Below are positions 45,201-60,200 of a DNA stretch of 64,000 bases, in pieces. This DNA comes from Ephydatia muelleri. Its lineage: Eukaryota; Porifera; Demospongiae; Spongillida; Spongillidae. The position numbers were made by a program, and so were the translations under genes. Numbering within the stretch: the first letter of the stretch is position 1; every line of letters starts with the position of its first letter. Where the stretch lies: positions 19,231,123 to 19,295,122 of the forward strand of contig JABACO010000001.1 of NCBI GenBank assembly GCA_013339895.1, given 5' to 3'. The notes beneath the pieces are model-generated. The model was not told the origin of the DNA, ran no database searches, and worked only from the letters and a program-made list of their open reading frames with translations.

Positions 45201-48200
45201 TGCAACATAATTGATTCTGTTGGCTGCAGTGAACATCAGAATAACTGATTCTTTATTTTCAAGGTCTGCGTCATTTATGATGAACAGGGTGATACAGCTT
45301 GTACTATTATTGTACGCAGATTGTCCAGATGCGAATGTTAAAAACCATGCTGAAATAGTCCAATCATTTTGAACCATCCCTGTTTTCAGTCAAAACATAA
45401 AGAAGTGTTAGAGATGAATTTTCACCTCTAATGTTACATACCAGTACTTTTTGAAACATTAAAGGGAGCTGATATAGTAGTCTCAAGGGTTCCACTGAGG
45501 ATATCAGCACATATTAAAATGTGTGAGTCCTCTCCTTCAGTAGACACATATGTACTCTCTTTCCAACCAATTGTAACACCTTAAGAAAAGGATGAATAAG
45601 TATGCTCTTCTTCATATTCTGATAAACAGTATGTATTGTATTGCTCATGAGATAAAGCAGTTGAAGAAATATTTGTAATGATTGTAAATATCTTTTGTCT
45701 TGTGCCAGCTGAACAGAAAACACTAAGTTATAAATGCCACATATGCTTTCAGTTTTAGATATTAAAGCACTCTTATTTGCCTTTCTCATGTGAAACTACT
45801 GTAGCTGAAAATACCCTTAAGTCATATCATGACCATTGATGTAAATCAGAATACTCAAATACATACTATAAATCAATTGCACTGCCAATTGCAATTCAAA
45901 ACTAGGTAAGCATAACTTACAGTCCTGACTGTCATCCGTAATAATGATTGTCATATTTGATAATGCCCCAGAAAGTACTGGGTATGCTGTATTAAGCCAC
46001 AGCATAAAAGATTCATTGGTTTCCAAAACACTGTCATCCAGTATTGTAATGTTTGCACACTGCGTATTGTTGTGCTCATATGTTTGTCCACTGACAAACG
46101 TAAGGATATTTGATTCCAACACATAGTCAGATCCATAAGTTGCTGTACAAAAAAAAACTATATTATGTGAAAATTCATTGTAATCATACACCTGGAAATG
46201 ATCTTGATTTGTATCATTTTGCTCACATAGTCAGGCTAATTAGGATTTCGTAACTGCTATAGCATCAAACTTGAACAAAATGAATGCACAATATCAGCTG
46301 TTGCAAGCTACACCTTGTAGTTTCATATTACGAATTATTGTTTCATATAAATATGGCGTACACAGATTACACATTACCAACACTTTGAGACACTTTGAAG
46401 GGAACTGTTACAGTTGTTCCAAGAGAGCCATTCTGTATCTTAGCACAGATTAGGACTTCTGAGTTCTCTCTTTCTTTAACCACATATGAACTTTCCATCC
46501 AAGCAATTGTAATAACTACAGAGCAGAATGAGCAAGGAATGATTACAACATACTTGAATAATATTTTTATTATTTGCTTTGCTTATTAATCTGTAACAAT
46601 GTTCAGTCCAAATTGTGAAATTTTTATCATTGCATGGACAATTTGACTCAAACATGATGATTTATGATCTATAATGAATAGAAATGTGCGTAGAAGTAAT
46701 GTTAAGTGGCATTATGTAATTAGGTTCCATATCTATGTTAAGATCAATATAAAACTATTAAAACATTACAAATGTGGATAGCGACGCACATTATTGTATC
46801 TCACTTGTATTATGCTTCAGAAAACATATGATAATAACTTACAGTCCAAAGAGTCTTCCAAAATTTCTACAGTGGTATGATTAATTGTTCCAATATCAAC
46901 AGGGTATGCAGCAATGATGGATAGTTCAAAACTTTCGTTACTTTCCAGATCACTATCATTGATAATCATGACATGTGCACACTGTGTATTATTGCGGTAG
47001 TGATCCTGTCCACTGATGAAGGTAAGAACATTTGATTCCAAGCTGTAATCTACTCCATATGTGGCTGTATTGAAAAATATTGGTAATAAGCTCATAATGT
47101 TTCACTTATAATAAATTCCACAAAAATACTTAGGTGATAACAATTACTACATAAAGTTATGTGCACAGGAACCACCACTTCCATGATGTGTTTTTGTATC
47201 TTTCGACCAGTTAGTTATATCTTATCATCACACATTTACATGACATACATGTGGATACAGTTAAGGACAGTGCAATTACAATATTAGTCACCAAATTTGT
47301 AGTCAAATATCAAATGGAAATAGCACATATTGACCAAGGATTGTTAAACAGATGCTGATGTGCAGGGTATGACCCAAAAAAGTAATTGTTATGATATTGA
47401 AAACTATTATGAAATATACCATTTTTCCAAATATATATACACTGCCCAGATCCCAATTTAGAATTGGACTTGTCACTTTCAATTGCACCATGGACTATTA
47501 TGCATATACAATTGCTGATACTAGGGCTCTGAGACAGTGATCAATAGAAATGAGTGGGTTATACTTAATGATATTAGGAAAAATGTATATTTTGAGGGGT
47601 ATAAATGTATTTTTGAATGGGACAAGCTGCAATGATCAGTGAGTTTTGATATGGTCTTGGAATGGAAATGTCATATCAAAAACCATGGAGCACCTCATTC
47701 AGATCTTCTTTGTTTAGTTACTAGTACTTCTACAATATGTTACAATCAGCTCAACAGAGCCCAGTCTAAGACAGAAACAGTTTGCTAATATCCATTCAAG
47801 GGTACACAATTGTGCATTTAGAGCCATCATTTAGGCTATCCAAAGAAATCATGGTAACATTGCAAATCAAGGACAGCAATCATGCATGCATTGATCACTT
47901 CCAGTTTGGAGAGTAAATTTTGTGTCTAATGGCCCTCACCATTTTCATCAGAAGAAACCAAAGTGATAGAGATGTTTTTCTCTAATCTTCCTTTTTCAAT
48001 TACAATGCAAACTTCAAGCACATGATCTTGGCCTTCTTTAGTGGTGAAATTGGTGGAATCAAACGATACTTTTATCGCTGTAGGAAAGAAGTTGATATAA
48101 ATCAAATGTTAATGCTTTTATAGCACAGTATTCACCATTAGCTGGGTTTGAGATAATTTTCAAATGAAGAGTACCACTTAAATGTGGATCACCAAATAGT

Positions 48201-51200
48201 TTACATCCAGTTGATCTAGGAGTCAATATTAGTAAAAGCTCCTCTGTGTCTTCAACAGACTCATCATTTATTATTTCCATATTGATACACTGTGTGTTGT
48301 TGCCTGCAGGGGAGCTTCCAGGTTCAAATACTATGGGTCCCTCTACTGTGACATCTGTAGACGAATCTTCACCTGGAGCAAAAAATTATAAATTTTATAA
48401 ATTAAACTCTGACATTGAAGATATAACCTTCACTTTCCAATGTCAGTAGAACTGCTTTCTCCAAGTATCCAACATTAGAACAATGCATACTGTTATTGTA
48501 CTGTTTATTCCTTCAGTGACAACAAATCTGTTAACTTTCAAACTAAATTCTGCATCTAAAAAATAGAAATTTTGTACATAATGAATGGTATTATTTACAC
48601 AATTCCGTTGCATACCATCCATAGGATCTTCATTAATAGTGATATTAACTTTAGATTTAGATGACACATAATTGATTCTGTTGGCAGCAGCAAACATCAG
48701 TACAAATGACTCTGTATTGCCAAGGTTGGTATCATCTCCAATGAACACAGTGATGCAGCTTATACTATTGCTCTTATGAGATTGTCCAGACGTGAAAGTA
48801 ACAAACCATGAAGAAACATTCAATTCACTCTCAATGGTTCCTATGTTCATCAAATTAGATGGGGAAAAGTTTTTTGAATAAACATAAGTAATACTCAAAT
48901 TATACATACCAACTGTTTGCAAAATAGTGAATGGAGCTGCTACAGTTGTTTCAAGGGTCCCATTAAAAATTTCAGCACACACTTGGACTTCTGCATCCTC
49001 TCCTTCAGTAGCTTCATACAAACTTTTTACCCAACCTACAGTTAGAACTATAAGAAACGTTTGTTACTGATATGATTATAAGGATCCATACTATTCACAA
49101 TTTAGTACTAAGACTATAATAGCTGCATTGATTATACTTCATTACAGTAACTGATTAAGGAAATTGTACCATTCTCATTACAACTATATGGCACATGCAT
49201 GTGTGGAATATTGCTTATAACAGTTATAGATATTTCTTGACAAATTGTGAATAATGTTAATGTCAGAATGTTCCTCCCTGCCTATTTGTTATATAGAAGA
49301 ATAGAATGTCGTTGCTCATAGTAAACCATCAGTTTACCAACAAATCTCCATAATAACAGTTCCAAGATAGCATAATCATTAGTAATTCAATTTTTTCTGT
49401 GGCCATGCAGAGCAATAACTTTATGAACTTCAGCTGCATTCCCCTATTTATAGCTTGAATTCTATTTTTAACTTTATGTATTCCCTTATGTATGCACCAT
49501 GTGTGAGATAAAATATGTGTAAAATATAGTAGTAGTCAATTACCGTTGAATATACTATCTTGAATCAACACCTTTGCCGTTTTCATGTATCCATCTGTAT
49601 GCACATCTTCCGAATCTAGTAATCCAACTGAGAAAGTCTCATTTTTTTCAACATTGGAGTCATCAATTGCATGCAACAGGATGCAACTTGTTGAATTTTC
49701 AAATTTCCAGCTAAATAACAGTGTCTCAGATGGTAGATGGAAATCGTCAAACGAAGCTGTATAGATGAAAAAGTACCAATATACTTTGAATATTTGAATA
49801 TTGCACAGCAGAGAAATTAAGTATTTACCTGCATCCAGTGAAATATTTAATGCCACTCTCATGTCTTTCCCCAGAACCCCATGCTCAATTTGAGCACAAA
49901 GTTCAATGGCATGACCTTCCGTTAGAGTGTAATCTGTGTTCACCCAGTGAACACTTATGACTGGAAAAAAATAGCATTGAAATATTACCAGTTGAACAAA
50001 CGCATCTCACAAACTCACAATCCCTTGGATGCTCTGTTATGTATACAGTCGCCGTTCTGTACTGTTCAGGAATTGAAACTATTTTAATATTGTCGAGAGA
50101 CACAAGAGTTAGTACAATCTTCTCATCATCCTCCACAATGTCGTCATCGTGTATAATGACACCAATGCACTGTGTGCCATTTTCACTCAGTCCCATGGGA
50201 AATATTGTTTTGGGAAGTGAATAATCCATTCCATCTGGAACAAAAAAGTGAAAATCAGAAATGGAATCAATGATTTGTTGTAGGCATTTTGCCATTTTAT
50301 ATAACAATATTATTGCTTGGCTGTCAGTTAGCTTCTTATCACACTAGCATGAGCATATTACAGTGTGTCTGAATATATGCATGCGTGTATGGTGTGGTGG
50401 GTTGGTGGTTGGGTGTTCGTCTGTCCATCAGTCCCTCTAGACATCAGTCTGACTGTCTTATTGTCTGGATAGATGTATGGATGAATGTACACATGGTATA
50501 TGTGTGTGCTTGTAACTACATTGTATATTCGTAAGAATGCATGCATCAAGTATGCAAGGAATTTTATTGTCACATGTATATATTATTTTCGCGGGTAGCA
50601 ATTCAATTAATAATTATTATAATCTATGTAATCAGGTAGAACATTCAGAAATACTGTCAAAAACTTTTATAAAAATATGACAAAATAACTCAGCATGGCC
50701 CTAATTAGTACTTCTAAGCGCAATGGAATACAGGAAATTTCCTCTCATGACAGCAACAGCTGTACTGAAAATATGACAAACATTGCTTTCTCCTAATGCT
50801 CGCTGCATTTATTTTCACCTTTACCTATACGTTTCAGTCCTCATGCATTTAGAGTAATCACCTATTGCTGTGGTGAGGTTTGAAACAATGTCAACACCAA
50901 TTTGCAATGTATTGCTTATTATCATCGGTGCGTTCAAAATACAGAGACAGAGAGAAAAATTGAATCCATTTTCTTGTTCTGGTACGGTGTAGTTGGTCAC
51001 TGCAAACCCAAGTTCTATTGCTGTAGAAAGAATTAAAATGAATTATTGTATAAATGATAAAACCCTAAACCAGAATTTCCTTACAAATAAAATTAACATA
51101 AATACCTTTTCTATTATCACTAATGATGATTAAGGACACAGTGGGACTTCTTGTCACAATGTCTTCATATGAGGAAATTAGAACTGCATAGAATGTTTTA

Positions 51201-54200
51201 TTTGGTTCCAACAAGTGTTCATTGCTAACAATTGAAATGTTAGCACAAGTAGTTGAGTTGACTGCATCTCCCATCTTGAATAGAATATTGAGATTTCCAG
51301 AAACATAGTCAAGCATATCTGAAGTAAAAAAGAAAGCAGAAATGGCATTTACATATGCAAATGTTTAAGCCCCAGCCTATAACCCGGTTGATTACACAAG
51401 CAGTGATTAAAAGTTAAATACACAGCACTCAATAAACTTTGCAGCATCTCATGCTTTATGAGATAAGGGTGGAGCTACTATTAAAGCATTGGCCACTTTA
51501 AATTATTGTACAATTATATGGTTTTGTTTGATTTATTTTTCACTACATAATGAGCATTGCCTGAATTTCCAATCATAAGTGTTTATCAAAATTGCAATTT
51601 GTTTGAACTTGGTTATCCTGAAAGGTGTGATTACTTTCCAAGTCTCAATTTACCTGTATTGCAAAAGAACTGCACTCTACAGCCCTGCAGAATGTAGTAC
51701 TGCAGTTCTTATTATAGGCAGATTCCCCTTTTCTATCAGATAGGCAACCTGATAATGATTACAGCAGATTCAGTTACAGTATAAAAAAGCCTGCCCAAAC
51801 GAAAATAGTCAATGTGCTAGTCACTGAACATTCATTAACTTGATGAGCTCAAAAACATTTGTCTTGATAATCATATACTTACAACTTCAGCATAAGGCAG
51901 GTTATCTAAACGGACATTTTCAGATCACGTTTTTTTGGGTCCAAATTAGTAAGATATCTCCTTTTATTACAACATGATCGTGTATACGATCTGATTCGAA
52001 ATATATGCAAAAGGATGGTATTGAACTCGAGTGTCAGAAGACACTGTAGACATCCACACCAGGTCAAGAGAAGCACTAGCTGGTAAATCTCTTATTCACC
52101 AAGCATGTCACATGAGAAGTTTGTCTTGGGGGGACTAAAAACATGTATGTGAATGTTAGGGGTAAGGGGTCTTAGGATATCAGCTGTCCACACATGTACA
52201 CATGCACCTCATAACTTTCAGGTGTGCTGTGATTGCAGTTTAACTACTCACCATGCATGTAGAGGAAGGGGAAGGGATGAGTGTGTGGAGAAAGGGAGGA
52301 GAGGAGGTAGACAGTAACCAGACACTCAGCTGATCACCCTTCTGTATTTACTATTTGACCCACTTGCATATTCATTAATGCCAGCATGAGGCAGTGTACT
52401 TCAATACCCCCCTTATTTTGCCATGCAGGCACATTTGTAATGCAGCAAAAAAAAAAATTGCACACATCACAATCGGTGGTAAATTGCAAAGTATTCATTC
52501 TGGATCTTTTCTTTTGTAACTACAATAATAAATTGCTTGTTTTTGAATCTCATAAGCATCATGTCATTGAACGAAAAATACCAGATAAGTGTTTTTAATA
52601 TTAATGACATTTAATTGCATGCATCATTGCTAGAATACTGAGCTAAGCAAAGAGTCAAGACAAATTGTTGGGCCATAATATTGTTCATATTATATGCTTC
52701 TGGCTTCCTCCCTCTGTTCCCCTCTAAGAGTATTGATTGTTATATAAGTTATTACCAATAGCCGTATTGTTCAAAGTCTGAAGGTGCAATGTTGCATCAT
52801 GTGTCAGTACTCCTCTGGTGATTACGGCACAGACCTGTGCCACTCCAAGCTCCATCTGAGCTACTACCATTTCAGATGCCATGGTTATCCAAGGAACTGG
52901 AAACATTTCATGCCAGGGGGGGAAAAAAATCATCATATTGACATAAAATGCAAACTGTTGACTGTACAATTTAGCAGTGCATACTGTAATCCCTAGTACA
53001 CATACCGTCTAATGTTGTATGCAGGATTCGTACTGTGACCACGTCAAAATTTGGTACTATTCTCACTGCTTTGTCCACGCACCTCAGCAGAAGTGAAAAT
53101 GAATTTACATAACTAACATTCAGGTTTTTGACCATTTGCACTTCAATGCATTGAATGCTTCCAATTGGTGCTCCAGGTTTAAATGATATTGCTTCAGTTC
53201 CTTGTATTATATAGTCTTCATCTTCTACAGAAAAATATGACCAATAACAATATTCTCTAGAGCATATAGAAATAATCAAGCAGTGTTTGATGTGATGTAT
53301 TTACAAACAATTGAGTCATACGATAATTTTGAAAGAAAATTATAGGTTTTTTAATAAAGTGAAACGTTTCTGCCAAGTGGCCAAAGCTTTTACAAAAGAG
53401 AAGTGCTACCATATGTATCAGTGTAAGGTTATATTAGCGCAAACTTACCCCCATTAAAAAAAACCCTCTTGTGTCTGTTATTTGCGCAAGCACAGCATGT
53501 TTTACAACAATCATTCATCCCATGACCTGGTAAACGATTGATATACTTAATAGAACTAGTGCTGCTACTTATATGATATTTATCTGTACCCTTATCTACC
53601 GCAGCCGGTTTGATATATTGTTTGCATAGCCAAATGGTGTTAAACAACTGAGCATGATCTCAACAATGCAGTTTTTACCCCTTCATAATTGTTTATTATC
53701 ATAAAATGATAAGTGCCAAATAGGTTGACAGGTTGATCTACCAACAGGTATGTTTAATTTTAGAGTATGCGGATATTAACCTTAAATTTTGACCTCCAAA
53801 AAGCTAGGGGTTATTACCTAATTTATTGGTTTAACCCCATCTTGGACCACAAGGCAAATTATAAACAAATGATTTATTTAAGCAGGCGATGATATAAATT
53901 TTACTTACGAACAGCTGTTCCATCTAGCTTAACACAAATGGCTACTGTTTCTCCTGCAACAGCAGTTAGGTTTATATCACGAAATCTTGCAACAATATCT
54001 AAAAAAGATTTGTGAGTAATGTATGCATTGGAGAGTGAACAAAGTCCAACTTTATTTCAAAACAAAAACTATCAATCACTTTTCCGTACAGTATTTGTCA
54101 TTTTCAGCAATTGTTACTATAGCAGAACTTCTGTTCTCAACTGTAGCAGCGTAGGAATTCACAACAATAATATCAACTTTAAATGTCTCAATATCTTCAA

Positions 54201-57200
54201 TGCTGCTGTCATCCAATATGTCTATCGAGATGCACTCTGTCATGATCGTGGAGTTAGTCACATTTTCGGTGTAAAACATAAGAATATGTGCACTGCTGTC
54301 ATAGTCAATTCTTTCTAAAATAGAGAGTGAATCATGGTTTTAATCTTTTGCAGCTCATGTTCAATACATGTCACTATAATATGTTTATGTTCAATTATCC
54401 TATATTGAAGCAGTACCTTTTGCACTGATACTTTTGGTACTTAATAAAACTGGAATTGTGTGCTTCACAAGGACAACTGGATGCTTTATTAGTTCGATGC
54501 AAACAATAACAGGATGACCTTCGATTGATTATAAGAGATGTTTTGAAATTGAAAATAATAACCTGGAAGGAAAAATAAGGAAATATGTTTTCAACTTTAG
54601 TTATACTATACCTTGATTGATGTTCTGGATTTGAACTGTTGCGTTAGCTAATTCTTCTTTGAACTGAATCCCATTGCTAGCAATGGCTATCTTCTCCAAT
54701 GACACTAATAATGTTTCATCAGGCTCTATGGTTTCATCATTCAAAATAGAAATACCAATGCATTGTGTGCTGTTGACAAATTCAGACTGTCCTGAAAAAA
54801 ATGTCATTATGATGCGTACACTAGTAAAGTCAATTCCAGGAGTTGCTGCGCCTATTGAGTAAATCAAACCAAATAAGCCAAATATTATGTAATATACATG
54901 AATCTGCATACTTGTGCTTGAATCTGTTGAAGTCATAATGAGTACAGATACATCCCTCTCCAGGGTACCATTGTATATAGCAACACACACAACAACCATG
55001 CCATCACTTGCTGACACAGCATAAGATTTATGTTCAAATCCTAATTCAACAGCTGTGTACAAATTGAAACAGATGTTTATATGTCATCATCACACCATCA
55101 TCAAACTTACAATCCATCATGTCTTCCATTATTGTAATCCTCTCTGTGGCATGAGCTGATTGCACGATTACCAATCCTCTTTCCAATAATGCCGTTGAAA
55201 GAAATATATTAAAGTCCTCATTATTTTCCAAAGCATTATCATTTATTATGACAATGTTTGTGCACAGCTTGTCATCCTGAAGTGCAGAGAGTCCAGCTGT
55301 AAGTGTAGCATTATTTTGAATATCCACATAATCAGCATTTGATGTTGCTGCAGATAACAATAAATAATAGTTTTGTTGAAACTAAGCAATTTGCAAAATA
55401 GGTTAAAGAGTTACCTGTAATCGGGATTGTTTGAAGGTACACAGGCACATTTCTTTCAAGAGCACCAATCTTTAAATCAATGCAAATTTGAACATTCCCT
55501 TTGATCTCACTAACTATGACATTTTCGTCATCCAAACCTATTGTAACACCTAAACATTCAGTGTTCCATTTGTGATATGTGCAAATTATGGTATGATTCT
55601 TAATTTCAAACAATTACTTACTATCATTATAATCTTCCTCAGCATATACTGTTATTTCACTCCTCTTATAACTTATCATAGCAGCGGTATCGTTAGAAAC
55701 CAACGAAATGCTATACACTTCTGTGTTTTCCAGAACATTGTCATTAATGATTGAAAGTGTACAGCAAACAGAAGTCTTTCCAGGTAGTGACCAAGTAGGA
55801 AATGTTACTGTTTTTGAATCCAAAGAATAATCTACTCCAGCTATAAAGTTCAATGCATTACAATAAGGCATACTCAATTGCAGTAAATTGATGAAATGTT
55901 TCTTTGCCCCACACGAACAATCTTAACTATTTTACTGTAACAATTTAAAGTTTATCTATAGTTACTTAAAGCCTCTCTATAATAAATTAGCAAATTGTTA
56001 TCAAATACATAATACACCAAGAACAGAACAGATAATAGTATTTACAAATAATGTAGCATACCCTTTGCAGTGCCAAGATCGTGAGTTACTAAAGACACTG
56101 ATATTGGTCTAGTCAAGTTACCAGACAGGCTCTCCAAATATATGCAAAGAGGAAAAGTTGCATTAACTCCTTCAATCAGTGTGACTAAAGGATCTTTTAT
56201 TCCAAATACAGCAACTAATGGACGAAAAAAAATCAAAATGGTAGACAAACAAAAAGCCACTTACTGTCATGCGAGTCAACTGGTATTATGATGGTTCCTA
56301 ATTTTAAAATTATGATTACAGCAGGATCCAAGGTCTCAAGTATTACACTGAACTGTTCCTGGTCTTCAATGTCAGTGTCATTGACAATCATGACATTCGT
56401 GCAAACTGTGTCATTAATACTACTGTGTCCAGGCATCCTTAGTTGCACACTGCTCACGCTGAGAAAATCAGCACCTTCTGGAATCATAATTCACACTATG
56501 CTGCAATACTTTGTATGTTGATTGCACATACCAAGTACATTACCTGTAGCAGTACTACTAATTGCAGACAAGTATACTGAAATAGCTCTGTCAGTAGTGC
56601 CATTATATATCTTTGCACACATGACTACAGTGGATCCCTCAATTCCAAAGGTTGTACTTTGAGATAACCCAATTGTCACAACTGTGCGAACGAAATGGGT
56701 GCTGTTAACACAGCAAAAGAAGCATAAAATTCAGCAACTATACCATCATTATTTCTCTCTTCAATAGAGATGATTTTTATTGGGAGTGATATGTTTGTAA
56801 CAGCTGGCTCAATAGCAACAAGGATCAGGTTAAAGTTTTCAACGTCTTGTTCTACCACATTGTCATCAATGATGTCCACACTTATGCACACTGAGATTCC
56901 AGTCACCATTCCATCAGTGAAGACAATTGTCGAATTTACTGGATTGTAGTCTAAATATGCTGCAAATCAGTTTTGACATAGCCAACGTGTAAACAAGACA
57001 TGAGCATTTACAAATCCATTCACTTGAAAATAAATTTGCAATTATTACACTTAATTAGGTTATGCATAACAACACAAATTAAAATAGGCAGTTCCTTTGA
57101 AGCACCAAAGCATATATTAATGCAAAGATAGTTTTATTAATATCAAGCCATGGATTATCACTACGTATTGCATGTATGCACTAATGAACAAAGCCAATCT

Positions 57201-60200
57201 ATACGTATTAAACAATGTACATTAGGACATATTTGGCAAATGCATGACTCATCACAGACATATTAAAGGTTATACAGTGTTACAATGTCTCAATGTAGAA
57301 TATAATGTCCTAGTCAAAGCATATACTGCATTTATTAACTCACCATCAGCTGTGCTGGCAACAGTAGTGATTTTAATAGAGACGTTCCTTTCTAGATTAC
57401 CATTGTACATCAGTATGCATGCTTGAAGTGCACCACTTTTCTCATAGAAGTAGTCAATACTACTTCCAAATCCAATGGTGATTCCTAAGAGGAGAATATC
57501 AGTCCACAAACTCACTGTTTTACACTGTATTGTACACTAGAAGGAAACACCATTTTTTTAGGCTGACCCCCTCCTTATCCACCTCCAAATTTGAGACCTC
57601 ATATCATTTTAATCGACCCTCAGTTGCAAACTTAGCACCACATAGTGGGATGTTTCTGCCTAGCTAATATATCAATTTATCTCAGACTGGGTTAACTATT
57701 GTATTGGTAGGGTAGATTTCAATGACTGTGTAAATTAGTCACATGTATGTTCATGTAATTGTAGGCTATATTATCAACCACATTTCAACAAATAATCTCA
57801 TAATTATATTTATTAAATACAAGTATACGATAATAAATCAGTAAAGTAGCCTGTGTCAGTATTGCCGGTAATGAATATAAAATATAAATCAATATTCTAT
57901 AAAGTGCAGGTTCTATGTTGATATTGTTTCACATTTTATTTCATCATTTTCTTTGTTCGTAATTTGATCTGGTAGGAATTGCATGGTCCAGTCATGAGAT
58001 GCAAATCCATATGGAATATTTATTTATACTATTCTTCTGGTAATTGTTGATTATTCAACAATTTTAGGAAACCTTTTTGACAGCTTTTTGATTTAATATT
58101 TGTGCACATAATACTCAGTCCTATTACTGACATCATCTCTAAACTCATACCATCATGTGGATCCTCGACAATTGTGACATTGATTGATCTTTGCTGTGGT
58201 GGAAAATGAATGGCTGTGTCATTTTGCAAAAGTGCAACTTCAAATTGTTCAGTGTATTCCAGAACATTTGCATCGTTGTTAATAATCACGACAAAGCACA
58301 CTGCATTCCCAACTGTCTGGCCATATCTAAATAGAAGTTGTGTTGACACACGTCCGTAGTCCAGAGTGGCTTTGAAATATAATATAAATGTGGGAGACAA
58401 TAATGTGCATTATAGTACTGACCTTTAGCTGTTATGTCTTTAGTGGATACTGATACATACACATCCTTTTCAAGGCTTCCATTCAATATTATGGGGCAGA
58501 GCTGCAATGTGAGGTCCACACCTTCAGTGGCAATACTTGGTGTGCCACTTGCAAAGCCAATTGTGATATCTGTCAGATCAGGAAAAGTGAGGATAATCCT
58601 TGACATAGAGGTTTGTTCTGACATACATTCATTTGGATCCTCAACTATGTTGACATAAGCAGAATTCATTGTAGAATATATAAATACATATGTGAGAAAT
58701 GATGAGACTGTTACAGATAAGAATTCAGTATTTTCCAATATGCTGTCTTCTACTACAGTTAACCCTGTACAGCTAGTTGTACGACTGGCAGACGCTGCTC
58801 CAGATGTGAACGTAATCACTGCTTCCACTAAGGGAATGTAGTCCTTACCAGCTGCGTGGAAAGATATTGCAATCAGAATGGATAAAATCCACATACATGT
58901 ACCATATTTTATACACACATACTGGACTTATTTGCTTTTCTCGAATTGATTGGACCACTGATAAACAAAGGTAATGTTTAATTATTATTGTCCGTAATAT
59001 AGAATAATCATTAATTGATTTGAAAAAACATTGGCCTCTTCTAAACAGTATTATGTTTGTACATCTAGAAAGCTTATCTGCGTGCACGTCACCAAGTGTG
59101 TAGGGCTTGGTCAAATAGAATTCTCGCTTCCTTTGCTGATGAGTTAAAATGTACCTTCGCCTGTTCAAGCCGCGTTAATGCTTCCATCTTGCCTGCTGAA
59201 TTTGACAAACTTTTCCGCGAAGAGAAAATCAGAATTAAATTAAATAAAGTGATTTGGATTGTGTGGTACAAAAGAAGATACAATTGGAGTTACTAATCAT
59301 GTGTGCCAGTGGGATTGAGGGGATATAGATTTACCGCAATAAATCGCCATCGTCTGCATGTAATTGTATAACGTGAATAATTTTATGAAAGGAAGTACAG
59401 CGGCCTCCCTTATTCTCTGCTAAAAGGAAGTGCATTGCTTCCTTAACTTTTGCACCATGTAATCTTTCATCCAGATCAGTATTTGTATTTTTATTCTAAT
59501 CGAAAGGTAATACTCTGGCTTAAATTTAATCTCCTCCATTTCCAATAGCGTGCATTGGTTACGTTCTTTTTGTAAATCATTATGTCATTTATGAAGGATA
59601 TAAACAGACATTAATTTAGAGCATTTGCCTAAAGTAGGTAACTGGTGCAGTTTCTTACCAACCACTTATATTATTTTGATTAATAATGACACTTGTGCCC
59701 ATGAGCGGAGTGTTTAAAAGCGATAATGAAATCCTCAGGTATAATCGAGCTCTATCAAAGGTATGAAAACTATGCCCTTTTTTAAACAGTCCCATTTCGT
59801 GGAGCGACAAGTCGGCACTTCAAATTTGCCATTTTATTAATCTTCTTATTTTCCTTCCTCCACCAAATGTAACTTGCATTTGGCGCATCATACGAAGATT
59901 AATTCGATTTCCAGAGGTGCCTTTTCATAAAACTAAGAAGTTAAAATGCAGCCACTGAAGATATTAAACGGAAATTCCACCCGTTGGCGAAACTGCATAG
60001 CCCAAAGAATTTTATATCAACGTAGAAAACTTCTGAATACTTACTATGCACTTAGCCTTACTTGCCACTTTGCCCTGCTCCTTTACCTTTTCAGTTACCC
60101 TTTCGCGCAATTGGACCTTGGATGCGTGCTTCCCTAACTCGGCTGTAGCTCTTCTGGCGCCAAGAACTTCTGCTTTTTGCTTCGCACACACCCGATGGCC

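Noticed and set aside
43177..46126. Plus-strand open frames of about 60 codons over gene 2 exons
   Set aside because: Shadows of minus-strand Calx-beta exons; they recur only because the exons are duplicated.
58800..58918. Signal-peptide-like start (MWILSILIAISF) in front of domain 2 second half
   Set aside because: It is intron read-through: a clear acceptor (CGCAG) precedes the exon at 58851 and the matching first half is at 62092-62241.
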